From positions 1 to 64,000 of the forward strand of contig JBNKWQ010000038.1 of NCBI GenBank assembly GCA_050299855.1: a stretch of DNA of 64,000 nucleotides. The letters are read 5' to 3'. Of this stretch, positions 50,936 to 59,775 are shown piece by piece. The notes beneath the pieces were generated by a model, which saw only the letters and a program-made list of their open reading frames with translations, made no database searches and was not told the origin of the DNA. The stretch's first letter is position 1. Each line of letters starts with the position of its first letter. A program made the position numbers and the translations under genes. Source of the stretch: Hahella sp050299855. GTDB lineage: Bacteria; Pseudomonadota; Gammaproteobacteria; Pseudomonadales; Oleiphilaceae.

Positions 50936-50984
50936 AAGCGTACGCATGTATATAGATGAATATAAACGCTACATGCGTACGCTT
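50936..50984. promoter_or_regulatory. 15-bp perfect inverted repeat built from a palindrome
   Basis: AAGCGTACGCATGTA (50936-50950) and TACATGCGTACGCTT (50970-50984) pair perfectly around 19 bases. Each arm contains the palindrome GCGTACGC. No T-run follows on either strand. It may be a two-site operator or a bidirectional terminator between the dead dehydrogenase and the PilZ gene. Confidence 0.55.
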
Positions 50985-51019
50985 TGTCTGAAAGAGTATT
51001 CAGATTCTGGACTTTTGTG

Positions 51020-51433
51020 TCAGCGGGTATTCCTACCGGACAGCCTGTCCGCCACCACCTGACTTCTGGCTAGCAGACTCTCGATACGGACCAATTGGGT
51101 TTTATTACCGGAACGGTCTGAAGGGTCGAACTCAACAGTACAGATAAATTTATTTCCTTGTTTCCTGACAGTCCGAACCGTAGAGGGTATTCGATCTGCC
51201 ACTATGGCTCCCATCTCCATTTTCAATTCCAATGAAATGGTCATTACCTGATACTCCTGCAATTCGAAATCTGCTTCTAGGGTCAGTCCGGCATGATTAA
51301 AATCCAACACCTTTACATCGCTCCACAAGCTGATCAATACAGCTTTGCGTCGCTGCACATAGGCGCATAATTCGATGGTGGGGAGACGCCGTACACGGCG
51401 CGGTTCGGCGGGAATATTTTCTATAGCTTGCAT
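51020..51433 (-). CDS. PilZ-domain protein
   Basis: 137 residues. The N-terminal RRVRRLPTIELCAYVQRRKA fits the RxxxR segment, and KVLDFNHAGLTLEADFEL corresponds to the D/N-x-S-x-x-G strand of PilZ (here NHAG). TISLELKMEMGAIVADRIPS and RTVRKQGNKFICTVEFD follow. PilZ domains bind cyclic di-GMP. The nearby diguanylate cyclase makes it a plausible local receptor, though the second-motif serine is replaced by histidine. Confidence 0.8.
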   Translation of the reverse strand: MQAIENIPAEPRRVRRLPTIELCAYVQRRKAVLISLWSDVKVLDFNHAGLTLEADFELQEYQVMTISLELKMEMGAIVADRIPSTVRTVRKQGNKFICTVEFDPSDRSGNKTQLVRIESLLARSQVVADRLSGRNTR

Positions 51434-51837
51434 GCTTGTTCTCCTTTTTTATTTATGTCCTGCAACGACTATCCTTAATCGGGTATGGCTTGTTGACACA
51501 AGCTGGTCCGTTAATACTTCACTACGAGGAAGCCCTCACAGCCAATATAAGAATTGATCAGACTCAGCAATCCTGCCATAGGCAATTACGTGTAGGGCAA
51601 CCTGCCTACATGCAGACTATGTGTATGGTATTTTTGGCATAGGACTTATTGCTTAAAGAATGTTTCCATCCCGATCATGCCAGAAATATTTTTTAGTCTT
51701 TTGTGCAATTTTTCATATTTTTTGCAGGCCAGTCGTTGCGTAATATAAATACACTCAAAATGTCACCTGCCCGATATAGATTTGCCGTTTGTATCTGACC
51801 GTACGGACAGCTTAACGATGGATAAAAAGGTGAGAGT
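51434..51837. other. Intergenic region without a supported gene
   Basis: Shared upstream region of the divergent PilZ and endonuclease genes. Short open frames here lack any protein-like character. No operator or RNA motif is recognised beyond AT-rich stretches (51683-51720). Confidence 0.4.
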
Positions 51838-53457
51838 ATGAACAAATTTTTCTTGGCGTCGGGTTTAACCCTGGCCCTGTGTGGAAACGCATTCGCACAA
51901 GTTGCAAACGGTGACTTTGAGTCATGGAGCGGCAGCCAGCCGGATTTATGGACCACGATTGACAGCGGTATCAGTGTCAGCCCGTCCACGAGCGTATCCA
52001 GGTCCGGCAACAGTTCGGCTGCAATTGCTGTAAATACCGGCACTCAAGGCTCTACAGACTTTCGGCAAAGCGTCGATGTCATTGCTGGTCAGACCTATGA
52101 CTTCAGCGTCTGGGTCTACCACACGGAAGGAGGTGTCAAAGCACGCCTGTATGCTGATGGATACCAAGGCTATTCGGATCCAGCCCTGACCGATCAGTGG
52201 CAACAAGTCACCTATTCCTACACGGCCCAGGTGAGCGGCAATATTGATGTGGGATTACGATTTTATGACGTTACCGGCTTCGATGGATCAGAAGTGGTGT
52301 ACGTCGATAACTTTCAGCCGACCGACAGCAGCTTGCCTGATGTAACAGGCTGTGCTGATACCCAGGCAACTCTTACTCTGATAACGGATGACTATGCCAG
52401 TGAAACCAGTTGGCAACTGACGAACGCGCAGTCTCAAACCCTCTACTCGGCATCAAGTCTTGCCAACAACACAACCTACACGGAAGACTTCTGCCTGGCC
52501 CAGGGCAGCTATACCTTTATTATTAATGATTCTTACGGCGACGGTATTTGCTGTCAGTATGGCCAGGGTTCCTATTCCATCACCTCTAATGGCATTGTCT
52601 TAGCCAGCGGAGGTAGTTTCGGCAGTAATGAAATCACCGATCTGGTCATTGGCGATTCCGGTGATCCCGGGGACGGTTTGCCCGACCTGAGTGAATATTA
52701 CGACGATGCTGAAGGCACCGCGGGCTACGCCTTAAAGACAGCGCTCTACAACATCATTAACGACCATACGGCCCAGGGTTATAGCGCCCTTTGGACTTTC
52801 TATCGTGACCATGCACTGGATCACTACTATGAAAATGACGGCTCCATACTGGATATCTACTCTGAAAACCCTACAACCAACGACCCATACGACTATGTAA
52901 AATCCAGCGACCAGTGCGGCAGCTATAACAGCGAAGGCGACTGCTACAACCGTGAACACTCCTTTCCAAGGAGCTGGTTTGGCGGTGCTCGCGAGCCGAT
53001 GAACTCCGATATCCACCATATCTTCGCCACCGACGGCTACGTCAATTCACAACGCAGCAACTATCCCTATGGCGAAGTGGGATCGGCCACCTATATCTCG
53101 TCTAACGGCTCGAAATTGGGATCAGCTGCGTCCGGGCTGGGTTATTCAGGAACAGTGTTTGAACCTATCGATGAATTCAAGGGGGATCTGGCGCGGGCTT
53201 ACTTCTATATGGCCACACGTTATGAAAATGAGATCGCCGGTTGGGAAAACAACACCAGCCACAGTGATGCCGTATTAAACGGAACCCGGGATCAGGTATT
53301 TGAGCCCTGGTTTCTGAACATGCTGTTGCAATGGCATCAACAGGACCCGGTCAGCCAGAAGGAAATTGGCCGTAACGAAGCCGCCCATAGCTTCCAGGGA
53401 AATCGCAATCCTTTTGTTGACCATCCTGAATTTGCCGAGGCAATCTGGGGGAACTAG
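51838..53457 (+). CDS. Secreted endonuclease I family nuclease with two accessory domains
   Basis: 539 residues. A signal peptide (LASGLTLALCGNAFA) is followed by a jelly-roll carbohydrate-binding-like module at about 22-165 (VANGDFESWSGSQPDLW, VSRSGNSSAAIAVNTG). A second module at about 175-265 (TLITDDYASETSWQLTNAQ, YTFIINDSYGDGICCQYGQG) resembles extracellular modules of secreted hydrolases. The nuclease at about 280-539 bears YNREHSFPRSWFGGAREP, with His374 in the EHSFPxSW catalytic motif, SDIHHIFATDGYVNSQRSNY and GDLARAYFYMATRYEN. It cuts DNA outside the cell for nutrients or biofilm control. Confidence 0.92.
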   Translation: MNKFFLASGLTLALCGNAFAQVANGDFESWSGSQPDLWTTIDSGISVSPSTSVSRSGNSSAAIAVNTGTQGSTDFRQSVDVIAGQTYDFSVWVYHTEGGVKARLYADGYQGYSDPALTDQWQQVTYSYTAQVSGNIDVGLRFYDVTGFDGSEVVYVDNFQPTDSSLPDVTGCADTQATLTLITDDYASETSWQLTNAQSQTLYSASSLANNTTYTEDFCLAQGSYTFIINDSYGDGICCQYGQGSYSITSNGIVLASGGSFGSNEITDLVIGDSGDPGDGLPDLSEYYDDAEGTAGYALKTALYNIINDHTAQGYSALWTFYRDHALDHYYENDGSILDIYSENPTTNDPYDYVKSSDQCGSYNSEGDCYNREHSFPRSWFGGAREPMNSDIHHIFATDGYVNSQRSNYPYGEVGSATYISSNGSKLGSAASGLGYSGTVFEPIDEFKGDLARAYFYMATRYENEIAGWENNTSHSDAVLNGTRDQVFEPWFLNMLLQWHQQDPVSQKEIGRNEAAHSFQGNRNPFVDHPEFAEAIWGN

Positions 53458-53487
53458 GGGCGCGTTGTTTCTAGAAAAGCTGAATGA

Positions 53488-55524
53488 CTATATATCTTTA
53501 GCAAGCCGCAGTCCGTCGTATATGGCCGCATGGGTGTTGCGCGCGGAAACCGCATCACCAATACGGAAGAGCTGAAACTTTCCTTCCTGATTTCGTACGA
53601 CGGATTGGGCTACACCGCCAAGCAACTGATCATAGGACACCTCTCCGAGATTACGCGAGGCAGGTTTCAGTTCAAAATATAGATCATCCATCGGAACAGT
53701 CCCGTGATTAATGACCACCTGGTCGACTGTTCGCTGTTCTGCGACACCGCCGTAATCGCTGCCGATATGGGCAATTAGCTTGTTGCCATCCTCCTCCACT
53801 GCCTCAAGCCGGAAGGTAACGGTGAAAGTCACATCGTGCTTCTGCAAAGAGCGCATATAGGGGACAAGGTTCATACCCATCACTTCCGGTGCGAACGATC
53901 GGTCGGGAGTCATCATTTCGACCTTGGCACCTGCATTGGCCAAAACTTCCGCAGCCTGCAGGCCGGCATGATCGCCGGCGTCGTCGAAAATTAGGACATT
54001 GGAGCCCGGCTTAGTATCACCGGAGATAATATCCCAGGAAGAAACAACCAGCTGGTTGCCTTTTGAAAGTACTTCCGTATGCGGATATCCACCAGTGGCA
54101 ATGATAACGACATCCGGGTTTTCCCCGTGGACGGTATCGACGTCCGCCCAGGTATTAAAGTGGAAGGTGACTCCCTGGCTCTCGCACTGGCCCATGCGCC
54201 AATCAATGATGCTGATCATTTCCTTACGTCGATGATTCTGGGCGGTCAGGCGGATCTGACCTCCGGGGTTACTTGCCGCCTCAAAGACGACCACTTCGTG
54301 CCCACGTTCAGCGGCTACACGAGCGGCTTCGAGCCCACCCGGACCGGCACCGACAATAACCACTTTCTTGCGGACCAGGGCCTTATCAATGGTGTGTGGC
54401 ATGGTCAGTTCGCGTCCGGTTGCGGCATTATGAATACAGTAAGCGGAGCCCCCCTGATAAATTCGGTCAAGACAGTAATTGGCACCAACACAGGGGCGAA
54501 TTTCTTCCTCGCGCTTCTCAATAATTTTCCGGACGATATGCGGGTCTGTCATATGCGCCCGGGTCATTCCGACCATATCAACCTTGCCGGAAGCAATGGC
54601 GTAACGCGCCGTCGCGACATCTGGAATCTTGGCGGCATGGAAAGTCGGGAAATCCGTTGCTGCACGAATTTCCCCGGCAAAATCGAGATGGGGAGAATTG
54701 GCCATACCTTGAATTGGAATGACGTCGGTCAGTCCGGCATCCGTATCGATATGCCCTCTTATGACATTAAGAAAATCCACAAGACCGCTATTTTTGAGCC
54801 GCCTGGAGATTTCCAAACCGTCGTCCCTGGTAAGCCCCCCTTCCAGAGCCTCATCGCCGGTGTAACGAATGCCGACGATGTAGTCAGGGCCGACTCGTTT
54901 ACGTATTTCCCGGAGCACGTCAAACATGAAACTCAGCCGGTTATCTAGACTTCCGCCGTAAGGGCCGTCCAATTCATTGGTTAACGGTGACCAGAACTGA
55001 TCCATCAAATGGCCATAGGCCTGCAGCTCGATACCGTCCATGCCACCGGCTTTCATGCGCTCCGCTGCATCGGCATAATCTTTGATAATCCGCTCGATAT
55101 CCCAGTCTTCCATCTTCTTGGGAAAGGCTCTATGAGCAGCTTCGCGTTTGTGGGAGGGTGACACTATAGGCAGCCAGAATTCCTTATCCCATCTGGTTCG
55201 GCGGCCGAGATGGGTAAGCTGGATCATCGCTGCGGCCCCATGTTCGTGGATGGCGTCGGTCAGGTCCTTCATCCACGGCACCACTTCGTCCTTATAGACG
55301 AGTAAGTTATTAAATACGGGCGGACTGTCCTTAGAAACGGCTGCGGAGCCTGCAGTCATCGTCATGGCAACACCGCCCTTGGCCCTCTCAACGTGATAAG
55401 CCCGGTAGCGTTCCTTCGGCATACCTTCCTCTGGGTAAGCAGGCTCATGGGACGTCATAATAAGGCGGTTGCGAAGGGTTAAATGTTTCAGCTGATAGGG
55501 CTGAAGGAGAGGATCGTTGGACAT
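53488..55524 (-). CDS. Old-yellow-enzyme/FAD oxidoreductase, N-methylproline demethylase-like (StcD family)
   Basis: 678 residues from ATG 55524 (MSNDPLLQPYQLKHLTLRNR), with GGAG seven bases upstream; longer frames carry no such site. The FMN barrel has MIQLTHLGRRTRWDKEFWLP, GHLMDQFWSPLTNELDGPYG and SLDNRLSFMFDVL. The FeS region reads RPCVGANYCLDRIYQGGSAY CIHN. The C-terminal part has VVIVGAGPGGLEAARVAAER. In trimethylamine dehydrogenase the second position of this cysteine pattern is Cys; here it is Ala. StcD-type enzymes demethylate N-methylproline in stachydrine (proline betaine) use. A TetR gene is divergent and a ProC-like gene follows it. Confidence 0.85.
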   Translation of the reverse strand: MSNDPLLQPYQLKHLTLRNRLIMTSHEPAYPEEGMPKERYRAYHVERAKGGVAMTMTAGSAAVSKDSPPVFNNLLVYKDEVVPWMKDLTDAIHEHGAAAMIQLTHLGRRTRWDKEFWLPIVSPSHKREAAHRAFPKKMEDWDIERIIKDYADAAERMKAGGMDGIELQAYGHLMDQFWSPLTNELDGPYGGSLDNRLSFMFDVLREIRKRVGPDYIVGIRYTGDEALEGGLTRDDGLEISRRLKNSGLVDFLNVIRGHIDTDAGLTDVIPIQGMANSPHLDFAGEIRAATDFPTFHAAKIPDVATARYAIASGKVDMVGMTRAHMTDPHIVRKIIEKREEEIRPCVGANYCLDRIYQGGSAYCIHNAATGRELTMPHTIDKALVRKKVVIVGAGPGGLEAARVAAERGHEVVVFEAASNPGGQIRLTAQNHRRKEMISIIDWRMGQCESQGVTFHFNTWADVDTVHGENPDVVIIATGGYPHTEVLSKGNQLVVSSWDIISGDTKPGSNVLIFDDAGDHAGLQAAEVLANAGAKVEMMTPDRSFAPEVMGMNLVPYMRSLQKHDVTFTVTFRLEAVEEDGNKLIAHIGSDYGGVAEQRTVDQVVINHGTVPMDDLYFELKPASRNLGEVSYDQLLGGVAQSVVRNQEGKFQLFRIGDAVSARNTHAAIYDGLRLAKDI

Positions 55525-55575
55525 TTTACGACTCCGGCTCATGACTGAATTACGAAACTTGCGTAAACCATAGCC

Positions 55576-55644
55576 AAAAATGTACACATATGTCAATATC
55601 ATGTACATAACTGTATTTTGAGATTGACACATGTGTACATTTTT
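55576..55644. promoter_or_regulatory. Divergent promoters inside a 22-bp inverted repeat
   Basis: Arms 55576-55597 and 55623-55644 match at 21 of 22 positions as inverted copies (AAAAATGTACACATATGTCA / TGACACATGTGTACATTTTT). Each arm carries a TTGACA -35 box reading outwards; the rightward one has TCTAAT 16 bases later. ATGTACAT at 55601-55608 is a third partial copy. Probable operator of the TetR regulator for both genes. Confidence 0.75.
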
Positions 55645-55683
55645 GTCTAATTTCCATATTCACAATTGGTTAAAAGGATGGGC

Positions 55684-56313
55684 ATGGAGCGAGTAGCGAA
55701 TAACGATAGTGGCTGGCGAGGCTCTCCGGAAGCCTGGTTGGAGGCGGCCTACGATCTATTTCTCGAAGCCGGAGTTGACGCAGTCAAAATTTTACCGCTG
55801 GCAAAAAAGCTGGGGTTGTCGCGTACCAGTTTTTATTGGTTTTTTAAAGACCGAGAAGACCTGCTGAGTGCACTGATTTCCCGCTGGCGTGAGAAAAACA
55901 CCGGCAACCTTATCAAACAGTCGGAGGCTTATGCCGAATCCGTCTCTGAGGCAATGCTTAATGTTTTCGACTGCTGGCTGGATAAGGCACTCTTTGATTC
56001 CCCGTTTGAATTTGCCGTACGCAGCTGGGCGCTTCAGTCGCGAGAAACCCTGGCAGAAGTTCAGCAAGCGGATCAATTAAGACTGCAAGCCTTGAGCCGT
56101 ATGTTTATGCGCTTCGGACATGACGAGATCGCAGCAGATGTCCGCGCACGCACAGTTTATCTTGTCCAGATCGGTTATATCTCAATGCAGTCAAAAGAAG
56201 AGTTGGCTGACCGGCTGAAGCGTATCCCCGAATACGTCAAGATATTTACCGGCGAGCTACCACAGCAAAGGGAGCTGGCCCGTTTTTTTGCAAGACACGG
56301 CGTTACTGCCTAG
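55684..56313 (+). CDS. TetR-family regulator
   Basis: 209 residues from ATG 55684, chosen because AAAAGG lies six bases upstream; earlier in-frame starts sit too close to it. The helix-turn-helix region reads AYDLFLEAGVDAVKILPLAK KLGLSRTSFYWFFKDREDLL. The ligand domain (FEFAVRSWALQSRETLAEVQ) is unspecific. It is divergent from the demethylase and 10 bases upstream of the reductase gene, so it likely represses both directions from the inverted repeat. Confidence 0.88.
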   Translation: MERVANNDSGWRGSPEAWLEAAYDLFLEAGVDAVKILPLAKKLGLSRTSFYWFFKDREDLLSALISRWREKNTGNLIKQSEAYAESVSEAMLNVFDCWLDKALFDSPFEFAVRSWALQSRETLAEVQQADQLRLQALSRMFMRFGHDEIAADVRARTVYLVQIGYISMQSKEELADRLKRIPEYVKIFTGELPQQRELARFFARHGVTA

Positions 56314-56323
56314 GGGATCTTTA

Positions 56324-57118
56324 ATGGCCGAAACACTAAAGATAGGCGTCATTGGTGGCAGTGGATGGTTGGGCGGCGCTATCGTACAAAGGATGCTGAT
56401 AACGGAATTAGTTTCATCTGCACAACTCACCCTTTCCTACCGAAGCAAACGTCCTGAGCGTTTTAGCGATCTGTACTGGACGCCAGACAATCAGGAACTG
56501 GTAGAGCGATCAGATTTGATTATCGTCTCAGTTCGCCCGGATTCCTGGCCTTCGTTACAAATCTCAGCTGAAGGGAAGCTGGCTGTTTCAGTCATGGCGG
56601 GCATCCAGCTCAGGCAACTTGAAGAGCAGCTGAAAACAGACCGGGTCATTCGGGCGCTCCCAAATGCAGCTGCAGAGGTCGGAAAATCCTACACTCCCTG
56701 GGTTGCTTCACCTCATGCCACGGATAGTGACCGTTTACTTGTCAGCAAAGTCTTTAACGCCTGCGGTGAGGCCGATGAGGTGGCAACGGAATCAGAGATC
56801 GACTATTTGACCGGCCTGTCAGGCTCGGGACCAGCATTCCCCGCTCTATTGGCAACGGCGATGATGACAGCGGCCGAGGCCCAGGGTATTGCCCCTGATA
56901 TTGCCAGACGGGCGGTAACATCGGTATTAATTGGCACCGGCGCCTTATTTAATCAGTCTAACGAATCTCCTTCGGATACGGTTGAGAAATTTATCAACTA
57001 TCGCGGAGCCACTACTGCCGCCATCAACGCAATGCGAGCTGCCGGTTTTGATAACGCAGTAGGCGAAGGACTCACAGCCGCCTTCCAAAAATCGATCAGC
57101 ATGGGAGAGAGTTCGTGA
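56324..57118 (+). CDS. Pyrroline-5-carboxylate reductase-like protein (ProC family)
   Basis: 264 residues from ATG 56324, with AGGGGA six bases upstream. The nucleotide loop is KIGVIGGSGWLGGAIVQRML. The family signature follows: VSVMAGIQLRQLEEQL, VIRALPNAAAEVG, and SGSGPAFPALLATAMMTAAE AQGIAP, with a C-terminal GATTAAINAMRAAGF. ProC makes proline from pyrroline-5-carboxylate. Here, in one unit with an N-methylproline demethylase, the enzyme may act on a pyrroline ring formed during betaine breakdown rather than in proline biosynthesis. Confidence 0.85.
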   Translation: MAETLKIGVIGGSGWLGGAIVQRMLITELVSSAQLTLSYRSKRPERFSDLYWTPDNQELVERSDLIIVSVRPDSWPSLQISAEGKLAVSVMAGIQLRQLEEQLKTDRVIRALPNAAAEVGKSYTPWVASPHATDSDRLLVSKVFNACGEADEVATESEIDYLTGLSGSGPAFPALLATAMMTAAEAQGIAPDIARRAVTSVLIGTGALFNQSNESPSDTVEKFINYRGATTAAINAMRAAGFDNAVGEGLTAAFQKSISMGESS

Positions 57119-57234
57119 GGATGCTGGGGACTCAACCGGAGCCTTCCTGACATTTATTTACGATGCCGTGTCAGAGATTCCAGCGAATACAGAATTCGAC
57201 AATTTTTCGTAGGTACCATCAGCCTTAAATAGCT

Positions 57235-58275
57235 CTAAAACAGCTCCACTCCACAACTTCTGGCACTTGTCGGAGAGGTACCAAACATTGCTTTAAAACT
57301 ACGGCTGAAATGAGTTGTGTTGGTAAAACCACAAGCAAAGGTCACCTCGCTGATACTGTAGTTGGTATGTAGCAATAACTGCCTGCCTTTGTTTAATCGA
57401 AGTTCGAGGTAATAACGTGCAGGTGTTGTATTGAGATACCTTTCGAACAGACGCTCAATCTGCCTCCTGGAAAGCGAGGTATAAGCACTGAAGTCCGATA
57501 ACTCTAACGGCTCCTCCAAATTACTTTCCATCAGTTCAATGATGGTTTCGAGCTTTTCCGGCAACAAATTCACACCGTGAGAAACGGCTGAATTGATAGA
57601 CCTGTTGCTATCAGCCAGAAGTATACCGTTGACCCCACGCTTCATATCAACGTCAAATATCAACTCCAGAAGATCAAGCATTACTCTTAGGGCACCATTC
57701 GGCCCTACGCATGAGAAGAACTTTCCATCAATGATGTAAGAGGCTCTGGAGATCCTGGCTTTAGGGTAGCGCTCTTTCATTATATCTCTGCTACCAGGGT
57801 GTAGTGCACATTCATGATGCTCCCACACACCGGAGTCCGCTATGAAATAGACGCCATTCCAGAGCCCTCCCACCCAAATATCTCTGTTGATGGAGTGCTT
57901 TATTATTTTCTGAATCGCAGAAACATTTTGCAGAGGCGTCCTTAACCCTCCACAAATAATCAATATATCTATTTCTGCAGAATAGATATCTTCAAGCCTT
58001 GAAGAAACGGAAATCTCGATTCCCAGATCACTCATAACATGAGTGCCTTCAACACTGGCCGTATCGATTACAAAAACAGGTCCGGAAGTCAGAAGATTGG
58101 CCGTCGTTAAAACATCAACAGCCCCAGTAAACGAAACCATTGAAAAATTTTCAAGCAATAAAAAAAGGGTACGCTTTTTAGATTTCAGACTATTAGTTTC
58201 AGTATCTATTTCAGGGGGGCTATATTGTGAAGAGTCACGGTGATTAGAGTTGTTATTTTTTTGGTTAATAGCCAT
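57235..58275 (-). CDS. GlxA/GbdR-like AraC regulator (DJ-1 domain plus HTH)
   Basis: 346 residues from ATG 58275 (GGTGA five bases upstream). An N-terminal DJ-1/PfpI-like domain covers about 37-210 (LFLLLENFSMVSFTGAVDVL, ILIICGGLRTPLQ, GGLWNGVYFIADSG). The usual nucleophile cysteine of active enzymes is replaced in the elbow (LWNG). The AraC domain at the C-terminus has LELSDFSAYTSLSRRQIERL and ISEVTFACGFTNTTHFSRSF KAMFGTSP. GbdR regulates glycine-betaine and dimethylglycine catabolism, which fits the neighbouring demethylase and reductase. Confidence 0.88.
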   Translation of the reverse strand: MAINQKNNNSNHRDSSQYSPPEIDTETNSLKSKKRTLFLLLENFSMVSFTGAVDVLTTANLLTSGPVFVIDTASVEGTHVMSDLGIEISVSSRLEDIYSAEIDILIICGGLRTPLQNVSAIQKIIKHSINRDIWVGGLWNGVYFIADSGVWEHHECALHPGSRDIMKERYPKARISRASYIIDGKFFSCVGPNGALRVMLDLLELIFDVDMKRGVNGILLADSNRSINSAVSHGVNLLPEKLETIIELMESNLEEPLELSDFSAYTSLSRRQIERLFERYLNTTPARYYLELRLNKGRQLLLHTNYSISEVTFACGFTNTTHFSRSFKAMFGTSPTSARSCGVELF

Positions 58276-58284
58276 AAAAATCAC

Positions 58285-58497
58285 CGAATTATGTAATCGA
58301 ACTCAGGTCTTGTGCTTTAAAGCCGTCAATCCGTTGATTCATTAAAACATGCATCTAAAAAACAGATTTTCACTGCGACCCGACTAGGATGAAAACAGGG
58401 TGCTTGCCCCACTTAACAACTTAGCGACATTAATGAATATATCCGAACAGCTTGGGTTGATACAGTGCCAGGAGAGCTAAATAAGTCAAGGCCAGGT
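58285..58497. other. Intergenic region without a supported gene
   Basis: Nothing is recognised here beyond the upstream region of the GbdR-like gene. Confidence 0.4.
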
Positions 58498-59229
58498 TTA
58501 CAAAAAACAATTCCGAAACACATTCGATTCAGTGCTGGTATACAAGGATATGAGGTAGGTACCGGAAACTGCAGGATGATCGAATCCTGAGGGTTTCGGG
58601 TTGCAGGAGTGGTTGGTGTTTCCCGTCACCTCGCCGACCATGTCCGGACATTCCAAAATCAGGTTGATCGGTTCCTCGTAAACATACCACTGGGCAGAAA
58701 AGAGGTAGGTTGTCTGGCTATCGTAGATGGCGCAAATTTGGCTGGAGTAACAGTACGGATCGCAACCTCTTAAGTCACCGTAAACAATGTAAACGAAATA
58801 GGCCTCCTGGCCTGCAATAACCATCTTCTTAGTCCTGGAACAGTGGACGCTGGTACCGGCAGGTATATAGGCGGAGTAAATTTGAAGTACGGCGAATGTG
58901 TCATAGTCGAATCCTTCCGGCTGACCTTCGCACTGCTGATGAATAGTCTGTGGGCTGCTGGAAGGGTTCAAGGCTCTGGCTTCACTGCCCAGAGCGTTGT
59001 CACCAGACCAGCTTACCATAGCACCCAGTCCGCTTGCGGATTCAGGGGGTCCTGCAGCCTTTGATGGCAGATCATTGATAACGTCAGTGGCCAATACCAA
59101 AGCATCAGGCAGTTCAAGTTTCACGTGCATCCTGTCAACGGGTACAGACTCAATCATGCCGTGATTGACCCTAAACCCGATCACTGCCAATAGAAGAGCA
59201 AAGACTACAAACTTCGATCGCTTTGACAT
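58498..59229 (-). CDS. Exported hypothetical protein
   Basis: 243 residues from ATG 59229 (MSKRSKFVVFALLLAVIGF). The hydrophobic N-terminus (FVVFALLLAVIGFRV) looks like a signal anchor or signal peptide. The mature part has nine cysteines in the second half (QCEGQPEGFDYD, HCSRTKKMVIAG, RGCDPYCYSSQICAIYDS, ECPDMVGE), suggesting disulphides in the periplasm. No family is recognised. It stands alone, downstream of an AraC remnant. Confidence 0.6.
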   Translation of the reverse strand: MSKRSKFVVFALLLAVIGFRVNHGMIESVPVDRMHVKLELPDALVLATDVINDLPSKAAGPPESASGLGAMVSWSGDNALGSEARALNPSSSPQTIHQQCEGQPEGFDYDTFAVLQIYSAYIPAGTSVHCSRTKKMVIAGQEAYFVYIVYGDLRGCDPYCYSSQICAIYDSQTTYLFSAQWYVYEEPINLILECPDMVGEVTGNTNHSCNPKPSGFDHPAVSGTYLISLYTSTESNVFRNCFL

Positions 59230-59266
59230 CGAATGCTTTCCCACTCAATGCTGATTCCTTCCCATG

Positions 59267-59491
59267 CTACTCCTGTGTGTCCAAATGTAAAATCCGATTC
59301 GCCCTCCGGCTCTCTTGCCCCCTCTCCTTTTTTTGCCCGTATCTACTGACCAACTTCCTCCGATATTCACCCGGAGTGGTTCCGGCGACCTGCTTAAAGC
59401 TCCGCCTCAACATGGTATCATCCAAATTCCCCAGTTCCTCACTGATGACGCTAACTAACAGACCTGCGGCAACTGTGGCATCCACCCACAT
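59267..59491 (-). pseudogene. C-terminal remnant of an AraC-family regulator
   Basis: NLDDTMLRRSFKQVAGTTPG EYRRKLVSRYGQ carries the second helix-turn-helix tail of AraC regulators (DxxxLRRxFKxxxGxTPxEYRR). The sequence upstream shows no helix-turn-helix of normal order or any effector domain, and the start is not supported. A degraded copy. Confidence 0.55.
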
Positions 59492-59775
59492 TGCGCACCA
59501 TTAACCAAAGGCCTTTGGAGCGCCACAAAATTGCCTGGCGTGGAGACCGGTTAGAGTAGATCCTGGCAAAAGGATTTCACCAGTGGTTTTACACGCAAAT
59601 CGAGCAGGACAAGGTAATTTGGCCGGTTTGACGGGCCATGAGATTAGGGCAGCCACGAAACAAGTGATATCCCATACTGAAGCGGTAATGGCTCCCAATG
59701 CCCCAGCGCAGAGAGAACACCAGCACAGACAGGCCGGTAATACCGACACTTTCAAGGACCCGGATCAACCATAGA
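59492..59775. other. Region without a convincing gene
   Basis: Frames on both strands are open (a hydrophobic one leftward, a polar one rightward), but neither has a ribosome site or a family signature. Possibly the ruins of a small membrane protein gene that once lay next to the LysR gene. Confidence 0.3.

Noticed and set aside
55525..55632. N-terminal extension of the demethylase to 55632
   Set aside because: The extension would cover the divergent operator and its promoters; homology and the ribosome site place the start at 55524.
59583..59774. 63-residue rightward open frame
   Set aside because: No ribosome site, no family features, and an equally open hydrophobic frame on the other strand.
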